Shown here in pieces: positions 1 through 7,299 of a DNA stretch of 35,126 bases. The notes under the pieces are model-generated. The model had not been told where the DNA came from, searched no databases, and saw only the letters and a program-made list of their open reading frames with translations. The position numbers and the translations under genes are program-made. Position 1 is the stretch's first letter; each line of letters begins with the position of its first letter. The DNA is from an uncultured Prevotellaceae bacterium (GTDB taxonomy: Bacteria; Bacteroidota; Bacteroidia; Bacteroidales; Bacteroidaceae). The DNA lies in the NCBI GenBank assembly GCA_902800245.1, contig CADCDY010000035.1:1-35126 (forward strand). The letters are read 5' to 3'.

Positions 1-51
1 TTTTTTTTCAAACCCTAAGAAAACTCCTCCACCACCTCCACCCTCGCCATA
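1..51. other. Low-complexity CCACCTCC-type tract, no gene seen
   Basis: A T8 run at the very edge is followed by a pyrimidine-rich stretch of CTCC/CACC repeats. No credible ORF crosses it on either strand; the longest minus-strand readings are under 20 codons. It could be the edge of a feature outside the window. Confidence 0.4.
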
Positions 52-132
52 CCATAACCTGCCATTTAGCGCAAATAACCTGCCATTATCGCGAAATAAC
101 CTGCCATTATCGCGAAATAATGGCAGGTTATT
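52..132. repeat. 21-bp tandem repeat ending in a perfect 16-bp inverted repeat
   Basis: Two exact 21-bp units (AAATAACCTGCCATTATCGCG) lie at 73-93 and 94-114. A degenerate unit precedes them (52-72) and the first bases of another follow. Positions 95-110 and 117-132 form a perfect 16-bp inverted repeat around a 6-nt loop, and the right arm takes in the stop codon of the small minus-strand ORF. There is no T-tract, so it is not a classical terminator. Its role is unknown. Confidence 0.85.
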
Positions 133-316
133 ACCTCACAGGGTATTTTTCCTTGTAATACTCCATTCTGGCCTCTTCACCGTTTACATCATCGGAGTCA
201 ATCATCCCTTTTCTTGGCATGTTCAGAATGTCTTGCTCATCTACGCTTAGATTATGTCTCTCAGCGTAGAATTTTGCATTATTGTATACTGCATTGCTTA
301 ATGTAATTGTTGCCAT
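131..316 (-). CDS. Small antitoxin-like hypothetical protein
   Basis: The likely start is the ATG at 316 (MATITLS...), giving 61 residues; a GTG at 337 would add seven residues but lies closer to the promoter. The N-terminus (residues 1-22, ATITLSNAVYNNAKFYAERH) resembles short ribbon-helix-helix-type antitoxins of the kind M-ATITL...YxxAKxYAExHxxSV. This is recognition by eye, not a search. The middle that would continue the helix after SVDE looks shortened, so it may be a degraded antitoxin. No partner toxin is visible in the 130 bases downstream. A good minus-strand promoter lies 26 nt upstream, and the stop codon sits inside an inverted repeat. Confidence 0.5.
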   Translation of the reverse strand: MATITLSNAVYNNAKFYAERHNLSVDEQDILNMPRKGMIDSDDVNGEEARMEYYKEKYPVR

Positions 317-341
317 AACCTTATCTTTCTGTTTCACGCTG

Positions 342-374
342 CAAATTTAGGAATTATTTCTGTTACTTCCCAAA
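342..374 (-). promoter_or_regulatory. Bacteroidota-type promoter for the small ORF
   Basis: Read on the minus strand, TTTG (371-374) is followed by 21 bases and a perfect TAnnTTTG box, TAAATTTG (342-349). This matches the Bacteroidota primary sigma factor consensus and lies 26 nt before the ATG at 316. Confidence 0.6.
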
Positions 375-394
375 TAACGCACTTTATTTTGCAT

Positions 395-429
395 AAAAAA
401 GCCTCACCGCCCTGATGGAGGGTGAGGCT
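395..429 (-). terminator. Rho-independent terminator
   Basis: A 9-bp stem, AGCCTCACC (400-408) with GGTGAGGCT (421-429), is followed on the minus strand by six T residues (395-400 read in reverse). It lies 22 bases downstream of the 45-codon ORF and ends the transcript of that ORF and the BspA-like gene. Confidence 0.8.
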
Positions 430-450
430 ATAAAAGATGTTATGCACCCC

Positions 451-588
451 TTAGAGTGGCTGGCCGCCGGGCCAGGTGTCGTCCGTGGGCAGTTGGTCCG
501 AGCCCGCCAGCAACTGCGGCTGCAGCTTCAGTTCAAACACCTTCATCGAAGGCTTCTCGTAGTATTTCTTATCTAATGTCTTTGTCAT
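451..588 (-). CDS. 45-residue KPSMKVFEL...LLAGS small protein
   Basis: ATG at 588, TAA at 451-453. An unusually good ribosome-binding site (AGGAGG) lies about 8 nt upstream, rare for this phylum. The peptide has a basic/aromatic start with KKYYEKPSMKVFEL, then QPQLLAGSD, then an acidic and Gly/Pro-rich tail ending TWPGGQPL. I recognise the general pattern (YxKPxMxVxxL...LLAGS) as a common short hypothetical protein of Prevotella and Bacteroides, but I know of no assigned function. It has no signal peptide or membrane segment. It starts 19 nt after the BspA-like stop codon and shares its terminator, so it is cotranscribed. The leader-like layout suggests a precursor peptide, but no modifying enzyme is nearby. 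Confidence 0.7.
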   Translation of the reverse strand: MTKTLDKKYYEKPSMKVFELKLQPQLLAGSDQLPTDDTWPGGQPL

Positions 589-607
589 AATTTGGTTCCT
601 CCTTCGA

Positions 608-2725
608 TTACTTGATTACTACTTTCTTTCCGTTCACGATATACAGGCCCTTCGTAGGATTCACGATGCGCTGACCATTGAGGTTATAATAATTGTCAAT
701 TGTCAATTGTCCATTATCAATTGCCTTCAAGCCTGTTGTCTCGTCACCGAAGCCGATGAAGCTGGGGGCACCGGCAGCGATGGTCAGATAGGCGCGGCGG
801 GCGGGAATGTTGGCACCATCAGTCGATGTGTACTTATAGAAGCCAGCGACGCCAGCACTGATGGCGAGGCAGTAGGAGTTATCAGGAGTAGCCGTCTTCA
901 CATCAATGCCGACTAAGTTGTTCGTGCCTGCGTAGGCGGCAATCGTATTGTCAAGCGTCATATCCACCGTGGCGCTGGTGGCGCAGATCACCACAGGCGT
1001 ATTGGCAGGAATGTCCGTGCCTAACGATTTCAGTTCAACCTTCTTCGTCGAGCTGTTATATACACCGGCGAAAGCCTCGCCGCCGCTGATCGTATAGCCC
1101 ACTGCGCTGTTGAAGAACGTAGCCCAGTACTTACCCTCGCCGTCGGGGCCACCAGCCGTCAGCGTGCGAGTCGCACCCGTCAGATAGCCGCCGCTGCCTG
1201 CGTGGGCATACGGGGTGTCCGGCTGGGATTTGCTAGTCCAATGGTATAATTCGCCAGCATCTCCTATCAGCGACGAACAATTGGCGAGCATGGGGCTGCC
1301 CGTAGCAGCTTGCCAATCGTCGCCAACGATGATGGTCTTGAGGTTGGTGCAATCCCAGAACATGCCGGACATACTATAGTTGTGAACGTTTTTAGTGTTC
1401 CATGTGCTCAGGTCGAGCAGCGTCACAGCAGCGCAGTCTTGGAACACATAGTACATATTCGTCACGTTCTCAGTGTTCAAGTTGTTAAGTCCGGTGATGG
1501 TGGCAGCAGCGGTGAAGCCATTGAACAGGTTCTCCAGCGTCGTGGGGTTGTAGCTTGCACACGAGGCGTCGACCGTGACGCTGGTGGCCGTCTTGTAAGT
1601 AGAGCCGAAACCCGAACCCTCTATGTAGTAAGCATCGGCAGTCGGGGCATTACCGTAACTGACAGTCATATCCGTGCCGCTCATCGTGCCGTAGAGTCCC
1701 AACCTCGTCAGGTAACCAGGCTGGCTCTCGGCTGGGTAGTCCACGCGGGCGTATTCCTTACCAATGTTGTTCGTGCCATCGCACACCGTGCCGTTGCCGC
1801 CCTTCAGTTTGGTGCAACCTTGGAACATACTAGTGCCATAGTAGTTGCTTGTGAGAGCGTCAGTGCTCCATCCTGTACCAACCTTGATAGTCGTAAGTTC
1901 GCTGCAGCTAAGGAACATATAGGACATTTCCGTCACCGCTGCGGTATTGAAATTGCTGAGGTCGAGCGTCGTCAGACCAGAGCAGCCTCTGAACATACTG
2001 TTCATGTTCGTCACTTTCGCGGTATTGAAATTGCTGACGTCGAGCGAGGTCAGGCTGGAGCAGCCGTAGAACATACCATACATATTCGTCACCGCCGCAG
2101 TGTTCAATCCGCTGACGTCGAGCGAGGTCAGTCTAGAGCAGCCTATGAACATACCATACATATTCGTCACCGCCGCAGTGTTCAATCCGCTGACGTCGAG
2201 CGAGGTCAGACCAGAGCAGTTTCTGAACATTTCTCGCATTCTCGTCACCTTCTCAGTGTTCAATCCGCTGAGGTCAAGCGAGGAAAGACTACTGCAGCCA
2301 TCGAACATATGCCACATATCCGTCACATTAGCAGTGTTGAGGTTGCTGAGATCCGTGATGGTCGTCAGATTCGAGAAATTGCCGAACAGATACCCCGTTC
2401 CGTAGAGGTAGCTGTAGGTCTTGCAACTTTCATCAACGGTGATGCTGGTGATGGCGTCTCTAAAATCTATGTTCCAGTTGGCGACGTCGTTGTACTTATA
2501 GAAAGTGTAGCCCGCTTCGGAAGGCGTCGTTCCGCTGACGTCGTTCACCAGCGTCATTTTGGTGTTGTCGGTGTCCGAAACCTTGGCGTAGAGTGAGGCT
2601 TTCGCCGTCTGTGCGCTCATTGTGAGCATTGCCACTGCGAGCAGTGCTGTGGCCACCCGGCCTGCGCGGGTCAGCATCCTGCCAGACCCGAGCATCGAAA
2701 AGAGTCGTTGTCTCATTTTCTTCAT
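608..2725 (-). CDS. BspA-like (DUF285) leucine-rich surface protein
   Basis: 705 residues. A long n-region with several Arg residues and a hydrophobic core ending ...SAQTAKA (residues 22-43) form a signal peptide. Residues about 115-305 hold seven 26-residue repeats of the form NFNTxxVTNMxxMFxGCSxLTSLDxS, the BspA/DUF285 surface repeat; a second shorter block lies around 385-490. The C-terminus (about 665-705) contains NLNGQR and KGLYIVNGKKVVIK, a tail common on secreted Bacteroidota proteins and similar to type IX sorting tails. Family members bind host or bacterial surface ligands; the ligand here is unknown. Its own promoter lies about 120 nt upstream, and the 45-residue ORF follows in the same transcript. 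Residues about 665-680 are encoded by an ATTGACAATTG-type repeat also found between genes at 5481-5516. Confidence 0.85.
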   Translation of the reverse strand: MKKMRQRLFSMLGSGRMLTRAGRVATALLAVAMLTMSAQTAKASLYAKVSDTDNTKMTLVNDVSGTTPSEAGYTFYKYNDVANWNIDFRDAITSITVDESCKTYSYLYGTGYLFGNFSNLTTITDLSNLNTANVTDMWHMFDGCSSLSSLDLSGLNTEKVTRMREMFRNCSGLTSLDVSGLNTAAVTNMYGMFIGCSRLTSLDVSGLNTAAVTNMYGMFYGCSSLTSLDVSNFNTAKVTNMNSMFRGCSGLTTLDLSNFNTAAVTEMSYMFLSCSELTTIKVGTGWSTDALTSNYYGTSMFQGCTKLKGGNGTVCDGTNNIGKEYARVDYPAESQPGYLTRLGLYGTMSGTDMTVSYGNAPTADAYYIEGSGFGSTYKTATSVTVDASCASYNPTTLENLFNGFTAAATITGLNNLNTENVTNMYYVFQDCAAVTLLDLSTWNTKNVHNYSMSGMFWDCTNLKTIIVGDDWQAATGSPMLANCSSLIGDAGELYHWTSKSQPDTPYAHAGSGGYLTGATRTLTAGGPDGEGKYWATFFNSAVGYTISGGEAFAGVYNSSTKKVELKSLGTDIPANTPVVICATSATVDMTLDNTIAAYAGTNNLVGIDVKTATPDNSYCLAISAGVAGFYKYTSTDGANIPARRAYLTIAAGAPSFIGFGDETTGLKAIDNGQLTIDNYYNLNGQRIVNPTKGLYIVNGKKVVIK
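690..725 (-). repeat. ATTGACAATTG-type short repeat, copy inside a coding region
   Basis: On the minus strand this 36-base block of tandem (A)ATTGAcAATTG units matches 5481-5516 with about four mismatches. Here it is in frame and encodes IDNGQLTIDNYY in the C-terminal tail of the BspA-like protein. Confidence 0.7.
1811..2383 (-). repeat. DUF285 78-bp repeat array in the first BspA-like gene
   Basis: About seven 78-bp (26-codon) units. Two adjacent copies are identical over 63 bases (2069-2131 and 2147-2209), which points to a recent duplication or gene conversion. Confidence 0.85.
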
Positions 2726-2828
2726 AATTGTTACTTGTTTTTTAATTAAAAGGTTTTAAATTTATATATTATGTTTATAATCGACTAATGTCGCGACAGA
2801 GGTCGGCACAGCCAACGTGAGCAGTCTC

Positions 2829-2874
2829 GCGGCTTTCAAGCCGCAAAGGTACAACGTTTCTCGTTAAAATCAAA
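2829..2874 (-). promoter_or_regulatory. Promoter and 5' hairpin for the BspA-like gene
   Basis: On the minus strand, TTTG (2871-2874), 19 bases, then TACCTTTG (2844-2851) fit the Bacteroidota consensus exactly. A palindrome, GCGGCTTTCAAGCCGC (2829-2844), starts at the last base of the box, so the mRNA would carry a 6-bp hairpin at or near its 5' end. The leader to the ATG at 2725 is about 110 nt. Confidence 0.75.
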
Positions 2875-3031
2875 AAAAAAAATAAAGAAAAGTTAACGTC
2901 ATAACTTTTCTTTATTTCCACATAGACTTGAATGCGGTTTTCTGATTTATTTGCGAGGTTACGGCTCGTTGCTAATGACGCCATCCCTTCATCATTAATT
3001 TAAGGCTTTTTATCAAAAAGTGTGCAGACAA

Positions 3032-3063
3032 TTTGGCTTTTCCATCTTTTCTTTGTACCTTCG
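3032..3063 (+). promoter_or_regulatory. Promoter of the GT4 gene, leaderless type
   Basis: TTTG (3032-3035), 20 bases, then TACCTTCG (3056-3063), one base off TAnnTTTG. The expected transcription start, about 5-8 nt downstream, falls within a few bases of the ATG at 3072. This excludes the upstream TTG at 3033, which lies in the promoter itself. Confidence 0.6.
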
Positions 3064-3071
3064 CAGCCGAA

Positions 3072-4187
3072 ATGAAAATTCTTCAGTTGGGAAAATTCTA
3101 CCCGATAGGTGGTGGCGTGGAGAAAACCATGTTAGATCTGACTACTGGACTGTCTGCCAAGGGCATACAGTGTGACATGCTGTGTGCCTATGGAAAAGAG
3201 GGTAGTGCAACGTTTGAGGTTTCTGAGCATGGAAGGATAATCTGTACGAAGACGTTGCTGAAGAAATATGCCACAATGATTTCTCCCGAACTGATTACCA
3301 CGCTGAAACGGATAGCTCCCGAGTATGACATCATCCACGTGCACCATCCTGATCCGATGGCTGCACTGGCATTGAGACTGTCGGGCTATAAGGGTAAGGT
3401 GGTGCTTCACTGGCATAGTGATATCGTGAAGCAGAAAAAGCTGCTCTCACTCTACAAACCCTTGCAGAGCTGGCTGATACGCCGTGCAGACCTGATAACA
3501 GGAACGACGCCAGTCTATGTCACTCATTCGCCCTATTTGGCCAAGGTGCAAGACAAATGTACCTATGTGCCCTCGTGTGTTGACCCAATAGTGCCTGATG
3601 CAGAGCGCGTCAGACAATTGCGAGAACAATATGGCAACAAGAAGATCGTATTCTCGTTAGGACGACTTGTACATTATAAAGGCTTTAAATATCTGGTAGA
3701 TGCTGCGAGGTATTTGGATGACAGCTATTTGGTGATTATCGGCGGGTCGGGCAGGTTGAAAGATGAACTTCAGCAGCAAATCCATGATTACGGGCTGGAA
3801 CAGCGCGTAAAAATGGTGGGAAGGATATCTGATGAAGATTTGCCGTCGTACTATGGTGCATGCGACATCTACTGTCTGAGCAGTATTATGAAGACTGAAG
3901 CTTTTGCCTTGGTACAGTTAGAGGCTATGTCGTGTGGCAAGCCCGTTGTCAGCTGTAACATCGAAGGCTCAGGTGTGCCCTGGGTGAACAAGGACGACTA
4001 TTCTGGTTTGGTGGTGGAGCCGGAGAACGGCAAGGCGCTGGCCGATGCCATCCGTCGTATTATGGAGGACAAGGCTCTCTATTATACCTATTCGGCAGGA
4101 GCACGTAGTCGTTACATAGAGTTGTTTAAGAAACAGCGGATGATTGACCGCTGTCTTGAACTGTATTCCCAGTTGTTACACTCGTAA
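3072..4187 (+). CDS. GT4 family glycosyltransferase
   Basis: 371 residues from the ATG at 3072 (MKILQLGKFYPIGGGVEK). The N-terminus with GGGVEKTMLDL is the acceptor-side Rossmann domain of retaining GT4 enzymes. The C-terminal domain starts near IVFSLGRLVHYKGFKYLVDA and holds the nucleotide-sugar motif EAFALVQLEAMSCGKPVVS (E-x7-E). It likely transfers a hexose or mannose-like sugar to a lipid-linked glycan at the cytoplasmic face; donor and acceptor cannot be read from sequence. It stands alone on the plus strand and is the only glycosyltransferase outside the minus-strand operon. Its last 62 bases overlap the 3' end of the convergent heptose gene. Confidence 0.85.
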   Translation: MKILQLGKFYPIGGGVEKTMLDLTTGLSAKGIQCDMLCAYGKEGSATFEVSEHGRIICTKTLLKKYATMISPELITTLKRIAPEYDIIHVHHPDPMAALALRLSGYKGKVVLHWHSDIVKQKKLLSLYKPLQSWLIRRADLITGTTPVYVTHSPYLAKVQDKCTYVPSCVDPIVPDAERVRQLREQYGNKKIVFSLGRLVHYKGFKYLVDAARYLDDSYLVIIGGSGRLKDELQQQIHDYGLEQRVKMVGRISDEDLPSYYGACDIYCLSSIMKTEAFALVQLEAMSCGKPVVSCNIEGSGVPWVNKDDYSGLVVEPENGKALADAIRRIMEDKALYYTYSAGARSRYIELFKKQRMIDRCLELYSQLLHS

Positions 4188-5475
4188 CCACGCTGAGTAA
4201 GGCATTATCGGCATTACATGTAATCCGTATGCTCTCTTTGCAGCCAGCATGCTGTCCTGCCTCCACATCGCGTTCGCTGTCGCCAATCATATAGGATTCA
4301 GAAAGGTCGATATTCCAGTCTTTGGCGGCTTGCAGCAGCAGGCCGGGCTTGGGCTTGCGGCAGTCGCAGTCGAACTTATAGGCTGGGCGCTCACCCTCAA
4401 AGCCTTTATCAGGATGGTGAGGACAATAGTAGATGGCATCGATGAAGGCTCCCTCGTGGCCTAACAGCGTCTCCATTTTGTCGTGGATGGCCTGTAACTC
4501 CTCGAATGTGCATTCGCCACGGGCTATGACGGGTTGGTTGCTCACTACGATGCAGAGATAATGGGAGTGATTTATCATGCGAATGGCCTCGGCAACCCCG
4601 GGTAGCAGTTCGAAGTCGTCAGGACGGGATAGGAACCCTGCATATTTATTGATAGTACCATCTCTGTCGAGGAAGATGGCTTTCTGCTTTTGTGAAAGGT
4701 TTCGTGCCTTCACCTTTCCGTTGGAAATGTCCTTTTCTACTTCATAGTAGCGGTCGGGGGTTCCCATATCCTTGATATACTCTGATGTGTCGTAGGCGAA
4801 AATCTTTCCGTTGGCAATATTCGGTTTTAATACATCGCGGTCCAAGTCTATTTTATCGGGAGTCTCCGGATGACGGGGGACAAAATGTTTCATCGTCTCT
4901 TTAAGAAGTATGGGTGAGATAATCTCTATTCCGGCATTGACACGATTCTTGTAATAGAGCCGTTCATCCTCCTTGTTCATCCATCTGACGACGCGATGCG
5001 TGTCGAAAGGCAGTCCTCCCTCCTCTTGCGGTGGCAATATCTCGGTAACCAATAGCGAACTATCGTAGGGATGGCCGTTTGGGTGAGCCATAAGGCTGGC
5101 CCATGCACGATTCTTTTGATGGAATGCAATGAAGCGATGAAAATCGACATCTATCATCACATCGCCACACAACAGAAGGAAGTCTTCTGTCAATTCCGGC
5201 ATCTTAAACAAAGCCCCTGCTGTACCTAACGGACTATCCTCAACAAAATAAGAGATGTTGACGCCAAATTTCTCGCCGTTGCCAAAATACTCCTTTATAA
5301 CATGCCCCAGATATCCTATGACAAGGGTGATGTCCGTCAGTCCGTTTGCTTTCAGGTTTTCAATCTGCCATTCGAGGATGGGCTTGCCACATATTTCTAT
5401 CATCGGTTTGGGAACATCGCTCTTGATGGATGCGATACGCGTTCCCTTGCCTCCGGCCATGATTACTACTTTCAT
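4126..5475 (-). CDS. Fused heptose-1-phosphate nucleotidyltransferase / heptose-bisphosphate phosphatase
   Basis: 449 residues with two enzymes. Residues 1-250 are a sugar-phosphate nucleotidyltransferase (VIMAGGKGTR at 4-13, VPKPM at 21-25, CGDVMID at 103-109), as in HddC. Residues 265-425 are a GmhB-type HAD phosphatase: DRDGT at 270-274, SNQ at 312-314, zinc ligands CPH at 351-353 and CDC at 370-372, GDSERD at 398-403. With the adjacent gmhA-like gene this points to nucleotide-activated manno-heptose; GDP-D-glycero-alpha-D-manno-heptose is most likely because of the HddC-like half, but nucleotide specificity is inferred. No HddA-type kinase is present. The tail after about residue 425 (SVVTSVTTGNTVQ...) is antisense to the convergent glycosyltransferase and may be a read-through extension. 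Confidence 0.85.
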   Translation of the reverse strand: MKVVIMAGGKGTRIASIKSDVPKPMIEICGKPILEWQIENLKANGLTDITLVIGYLGHVIKEYFGNGEKFGVNISYFVEDSPLGTAGALFKMPELTEDFLLLCGDVMIDVDFHRFIAFHQKNRAWASLMAHPNGHPYDSSLLVTEILPPQEEGGLPFDTHRVVRWMNKEDERLYYKNRVNAGIEIISPILLKETMKHFVPRHPETPDKIDLDRDVLKPNIANGKIFAYDTSEYIKDMGTPDRYYEVEKDISNGKVKARNLSQKQKAIFLDRDGTINKYAGFLSRPDDFELLPGVAEAIRMINHSHYLCIVVSNQPVIARGECTFEELQAIHDKMETLLGHEGAFIDAIYYCPHHPDKGFEGERPAYKFDCDCRKPKPGLLLQAAKDWNIDLSESYMIGDSERDVEAGQHAGCKESIRITCNADNALLSVVTSVTTGNTVQDSGQSSAVS

Positions 5476-5480
5476 TTTTA

Positions 5481-5516
5481 GAATTGATAATTGATAATTG
5501 ACAATTGATAATTATT
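5481..5516 (-). repeat. ATTGACAATTG-type short repeat between gmhA-like and heptose-fusion genes
   Basis: A tandem AATTGATAATTG/ACAATTG block that fills most of the 36-bp gap between the two heptose genes. It is the intergenic counterpart of the in-frame copy at 690-725, in the same orientation relative to transcription. Its last bases run into the gmhA-like stop codon. Confidence 0.7.
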
Positions 5517-6153
5517 CCTTACCGAAGAAGTGCTCCTCCAACATCATACAAAGGCAATGATAGACGGGAAGATGCAACTCCTGAATCTTATAGGTTTCGG
5601 TTTCAGTTACTTGTATGCATACATCAGCAAGCTGGGCCAGTCGATTCGGCTTTTGTCCTGTAAGGCCAATGACTTTCAGTCCCTTCGACTTGGCAGTAAC
5701 GGCAGCAAAAAGTATGTTACGGCTATTGCCTGAGGTGGAGATGCCTAAGAACACATCGCCAGCCTTGCCGTACCCGTTCACCTGTTGGGCAAAAATCAGC
5801 TCTGGATTACTGTCGTTCATGAAGGCGGTGGTCAGCGATGAGTGGCCAGTGAGGGCAATAGCGGGTAGGGCACCCTGAAGATGCTTAGCCAGAATGCCTC
5901 CCATCTCAGGATCGATGCGCTGCATGGCTTCGGCTTGGTCATGATAGACCTCGCGTTTTAGTTTAAACTCCTTCATCAGCTCACCAACAATGTGTTCACT
6001 GTCGCTGGCTGAACCGCCATTGCCGCAAACCAATAATTTGCGGTCTTTCGCGTATGCCTCCTTAAGGATGTCGTATGCTGCCTGTATGGATTCACGGCAT
6101 TCTATCAGTTGCGGATAGCGTTCTATCAGTACTTCAATGTGATTATTTATCAT
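5512..6153 (-). CDS. gmhA: Phosphoheptose isomerase-like SIS protein (GmhA family)
   Basis: 213 residues, close to the family's roughly 190-210. The SIS-fold phosphate loop GNGGSASDSEH is at residues 44-54 and the second sugar-phosphate loop STSGNS lies further on. Putative zinc/catalytic residues His54, Glu58, Gln191 and His199 keep the spacing known for E. coli GmhA (H61, E65, Q172, H180). The expected reaction is sedoheptulose 7-phosphate to D-glycero-D-manno-heptose 7-phosphate in the cytoplasm. It is the first gene of a two-gene unit with the fused nucleotidyltransferase/phosphatase, which would do the later steps; the kinase between them must come from elsewhere. It has its own promoter, separate from the glycosyltransferase operon. 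The insert around YHDQAEAMQRIDPEMGG is typical of the HddC-associated subgroup, from memory. Confidence 0.85.
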   Translation of the reverse strand: MINNHIEVLIERYPQLIECRESIQAAYDILKEAYAKDRKLLVCGNGGSASDSEHIVGELMKEFKLKREVYHDQAEAMQRIDPEMGGILAKHLQGALPAIALTGHSSLTTAFMNDSNPELIFAQQVNGYGKAGDVFLGISTSGNSRNILFAAVTAKSKGLKVIGLTGQKPNRLAQLADVCIQVTETETYKIQELHLPVYHCLCMMLEEHFFGKE

Positions 6154-6177
6154 GCTAAAAGGCTTTTATGAGTGATG

Positions 6178-6207
6178 CAAAGGTACTACTTTTATTTGAG
6201 ATACAAG
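6178..6207 (-). promoter_or_regulatory. Promoter of the heptose unit
   Basis: On the minus strand, TACCTTTG (6178-6185) is a perfect TAnnTTTG box 25 nt before the gmhA-like ATG. CTTG at 6204-6207, 18 bases further upstream, is a one-off match to the TTTG box. Confidence 0.6.
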
Positions 6208-6249
6208 CATGATGAGGCATCTTTTTTGTATATTCATGGAAAAACATAC

Positions 6250-7299
6250 CTACTCAGTAAGTGCTTGCATAATCTTTTTGGCTGTTTTCTCGTAAGTATA
6301 GGTGGAGGCTATCAACTCGTCCACATCAATGGGTGATGCGGGGAGAGTTTTCAGCATCCGGCATAATTCGTCAGCATTGCCTGCTTCAAAGAAGGTGACA
6401 GGGTAATTGCCGTAAATCTCCTTATATACAGGAATATCAGAAAGGATGACAGGGGTCCCTAAGCTCATAGCTTCAAGAGGAGGAATGCCAAAGCCTTCAT
6501 ACAATGATGGCGACACCAGACATGCGGCATGAGCCAGAATGTCGTACACCTGTTTGTTTGTCGCATCAGTCACCAGACGTACCTTGTCTTTGTTGGCAAG
6601 GATGGTCTGCAGTATCTCGTCGTCTTTGGTGCGGAAGTCGAAACGTCCAATAATCGTCAAGTGGGGTATGTTGCCTCCTTCGTCCAACAGCTTTTGGTAA
6701 GCCTGCCAAAGAATATGGATGCCCTTATTGCGTTTGATATTGCCTAAATAGACAATGCCTGAACGTTGCTGAACGACAGGGTGGCAGGCTTTGTATTCGA
6801 GCAGTTCCTGACTGAGTCCGTTGCATACTACTTGTATGTCGCGCTGGGTGTGGAAATAGTCCTGAATGCGCTGACGGGAGAACTGGCTGACCGTAAACAC
6901 GCCTTTGGCTATGCGTAATGCCCGCTGGACGTACCATTTCAATGCCGCCAGATGGAGGGAAGAACCGAAATGTTCGGTATCGAAGAACACAATGTCGTGG
7001 ATGGTACAATAGATAGGAATGCGAATGCCCATGGGAATGTTGAAGTTGGGCGTATAGAATACATCGCACTTGTTGACCTCTTTTACGGGAAACCGCAACA
7101 GCTCCTTAGGCGAGAAACTGCCGTAGGTACACTCCACGATGGTGCAGTTTCCGCGTCCGGCATAGTCCGCCAGCCGCCCTTTGTCACCTACGAGTACGAA
7201 ATCCACATCAGGCGTCGCCACCATGTGCGGAACGACATTCTCAATGAACGTCCCTATACCACTCTGGCCTATTAGCCGGCAATCGATAGCGATTCTCAT
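6250..7299 (-). CDS. GT4 family glycosyltransferase, last gene of the polysaccharide operon
   Basis: 349 residues, starting MRIAIDCRLIGQSGIGTF. The glycine-rich GIGTF loop and the following helix form the N-terminal Rossmann domain. The C-terminal half opens at GIVYLGNIKRNKGIHILWQA and carries SLYEGFGIPPLEAMSLGTP, the E-x7-E donor-site motif. It overlaps the upstream glycosyltransferase by ATGA (its ATG at 7297-7299, the upstream TGA at 7296-7298), so translation is probably coupled. It is similar in layout to the gene before it (IDGRTFTAFSAGISTF), so the two may be paralogues acting in sequence. Sugar specificity is unknown. No hairpin terminator is seen after it. Confidence 0.85.
   Translation of the reverse strand: MRIAIDCRLIGQSGIGTFIENVVPHMVATPDVDFVLVGDKGRLADYAGRGNCTIVECTYGSFSPKELLRFPVKEVNKCDVFYTPNFNIPMGIRIPIYCTIHDIVFFDTEHFGSSLHLAALKWYVQRALRIAKGVFTVSQFSRQRIQDYFHTQRDIQVVCNGLSQELLEYKACHPVVQQRSGIVYLGNIKRNKGIHILWQAYQKLLDEGGNIPHLTIIGRFDFRTKDDEILQTILANKDKVRLVTDATNKQVYDILAHAACLVSPSLYEGFGIPPLEAMSLGTPVILSDIPVYKEIYGNYPVTFFEAGNADELCRMLKTLPASPIDVDELIASTYTYEKTAKKIMQALTE

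Noticed and set aside
1310-2596. 428-codon plus-strand open frame opposite the BspA-like gene
   Set aside because: It mirrors the repeats of the minus-strand gene, has repetitive His/Arg-rich translation, and lacks a signal or family motif. The real gene has promoter, signal peptide and terminator.
2775-2984. 69-codon minus-strand frame upstream of the BspA-like gene
   Set aside because: It spans the promoter and leader of that gene and its translation has no recognisable features.
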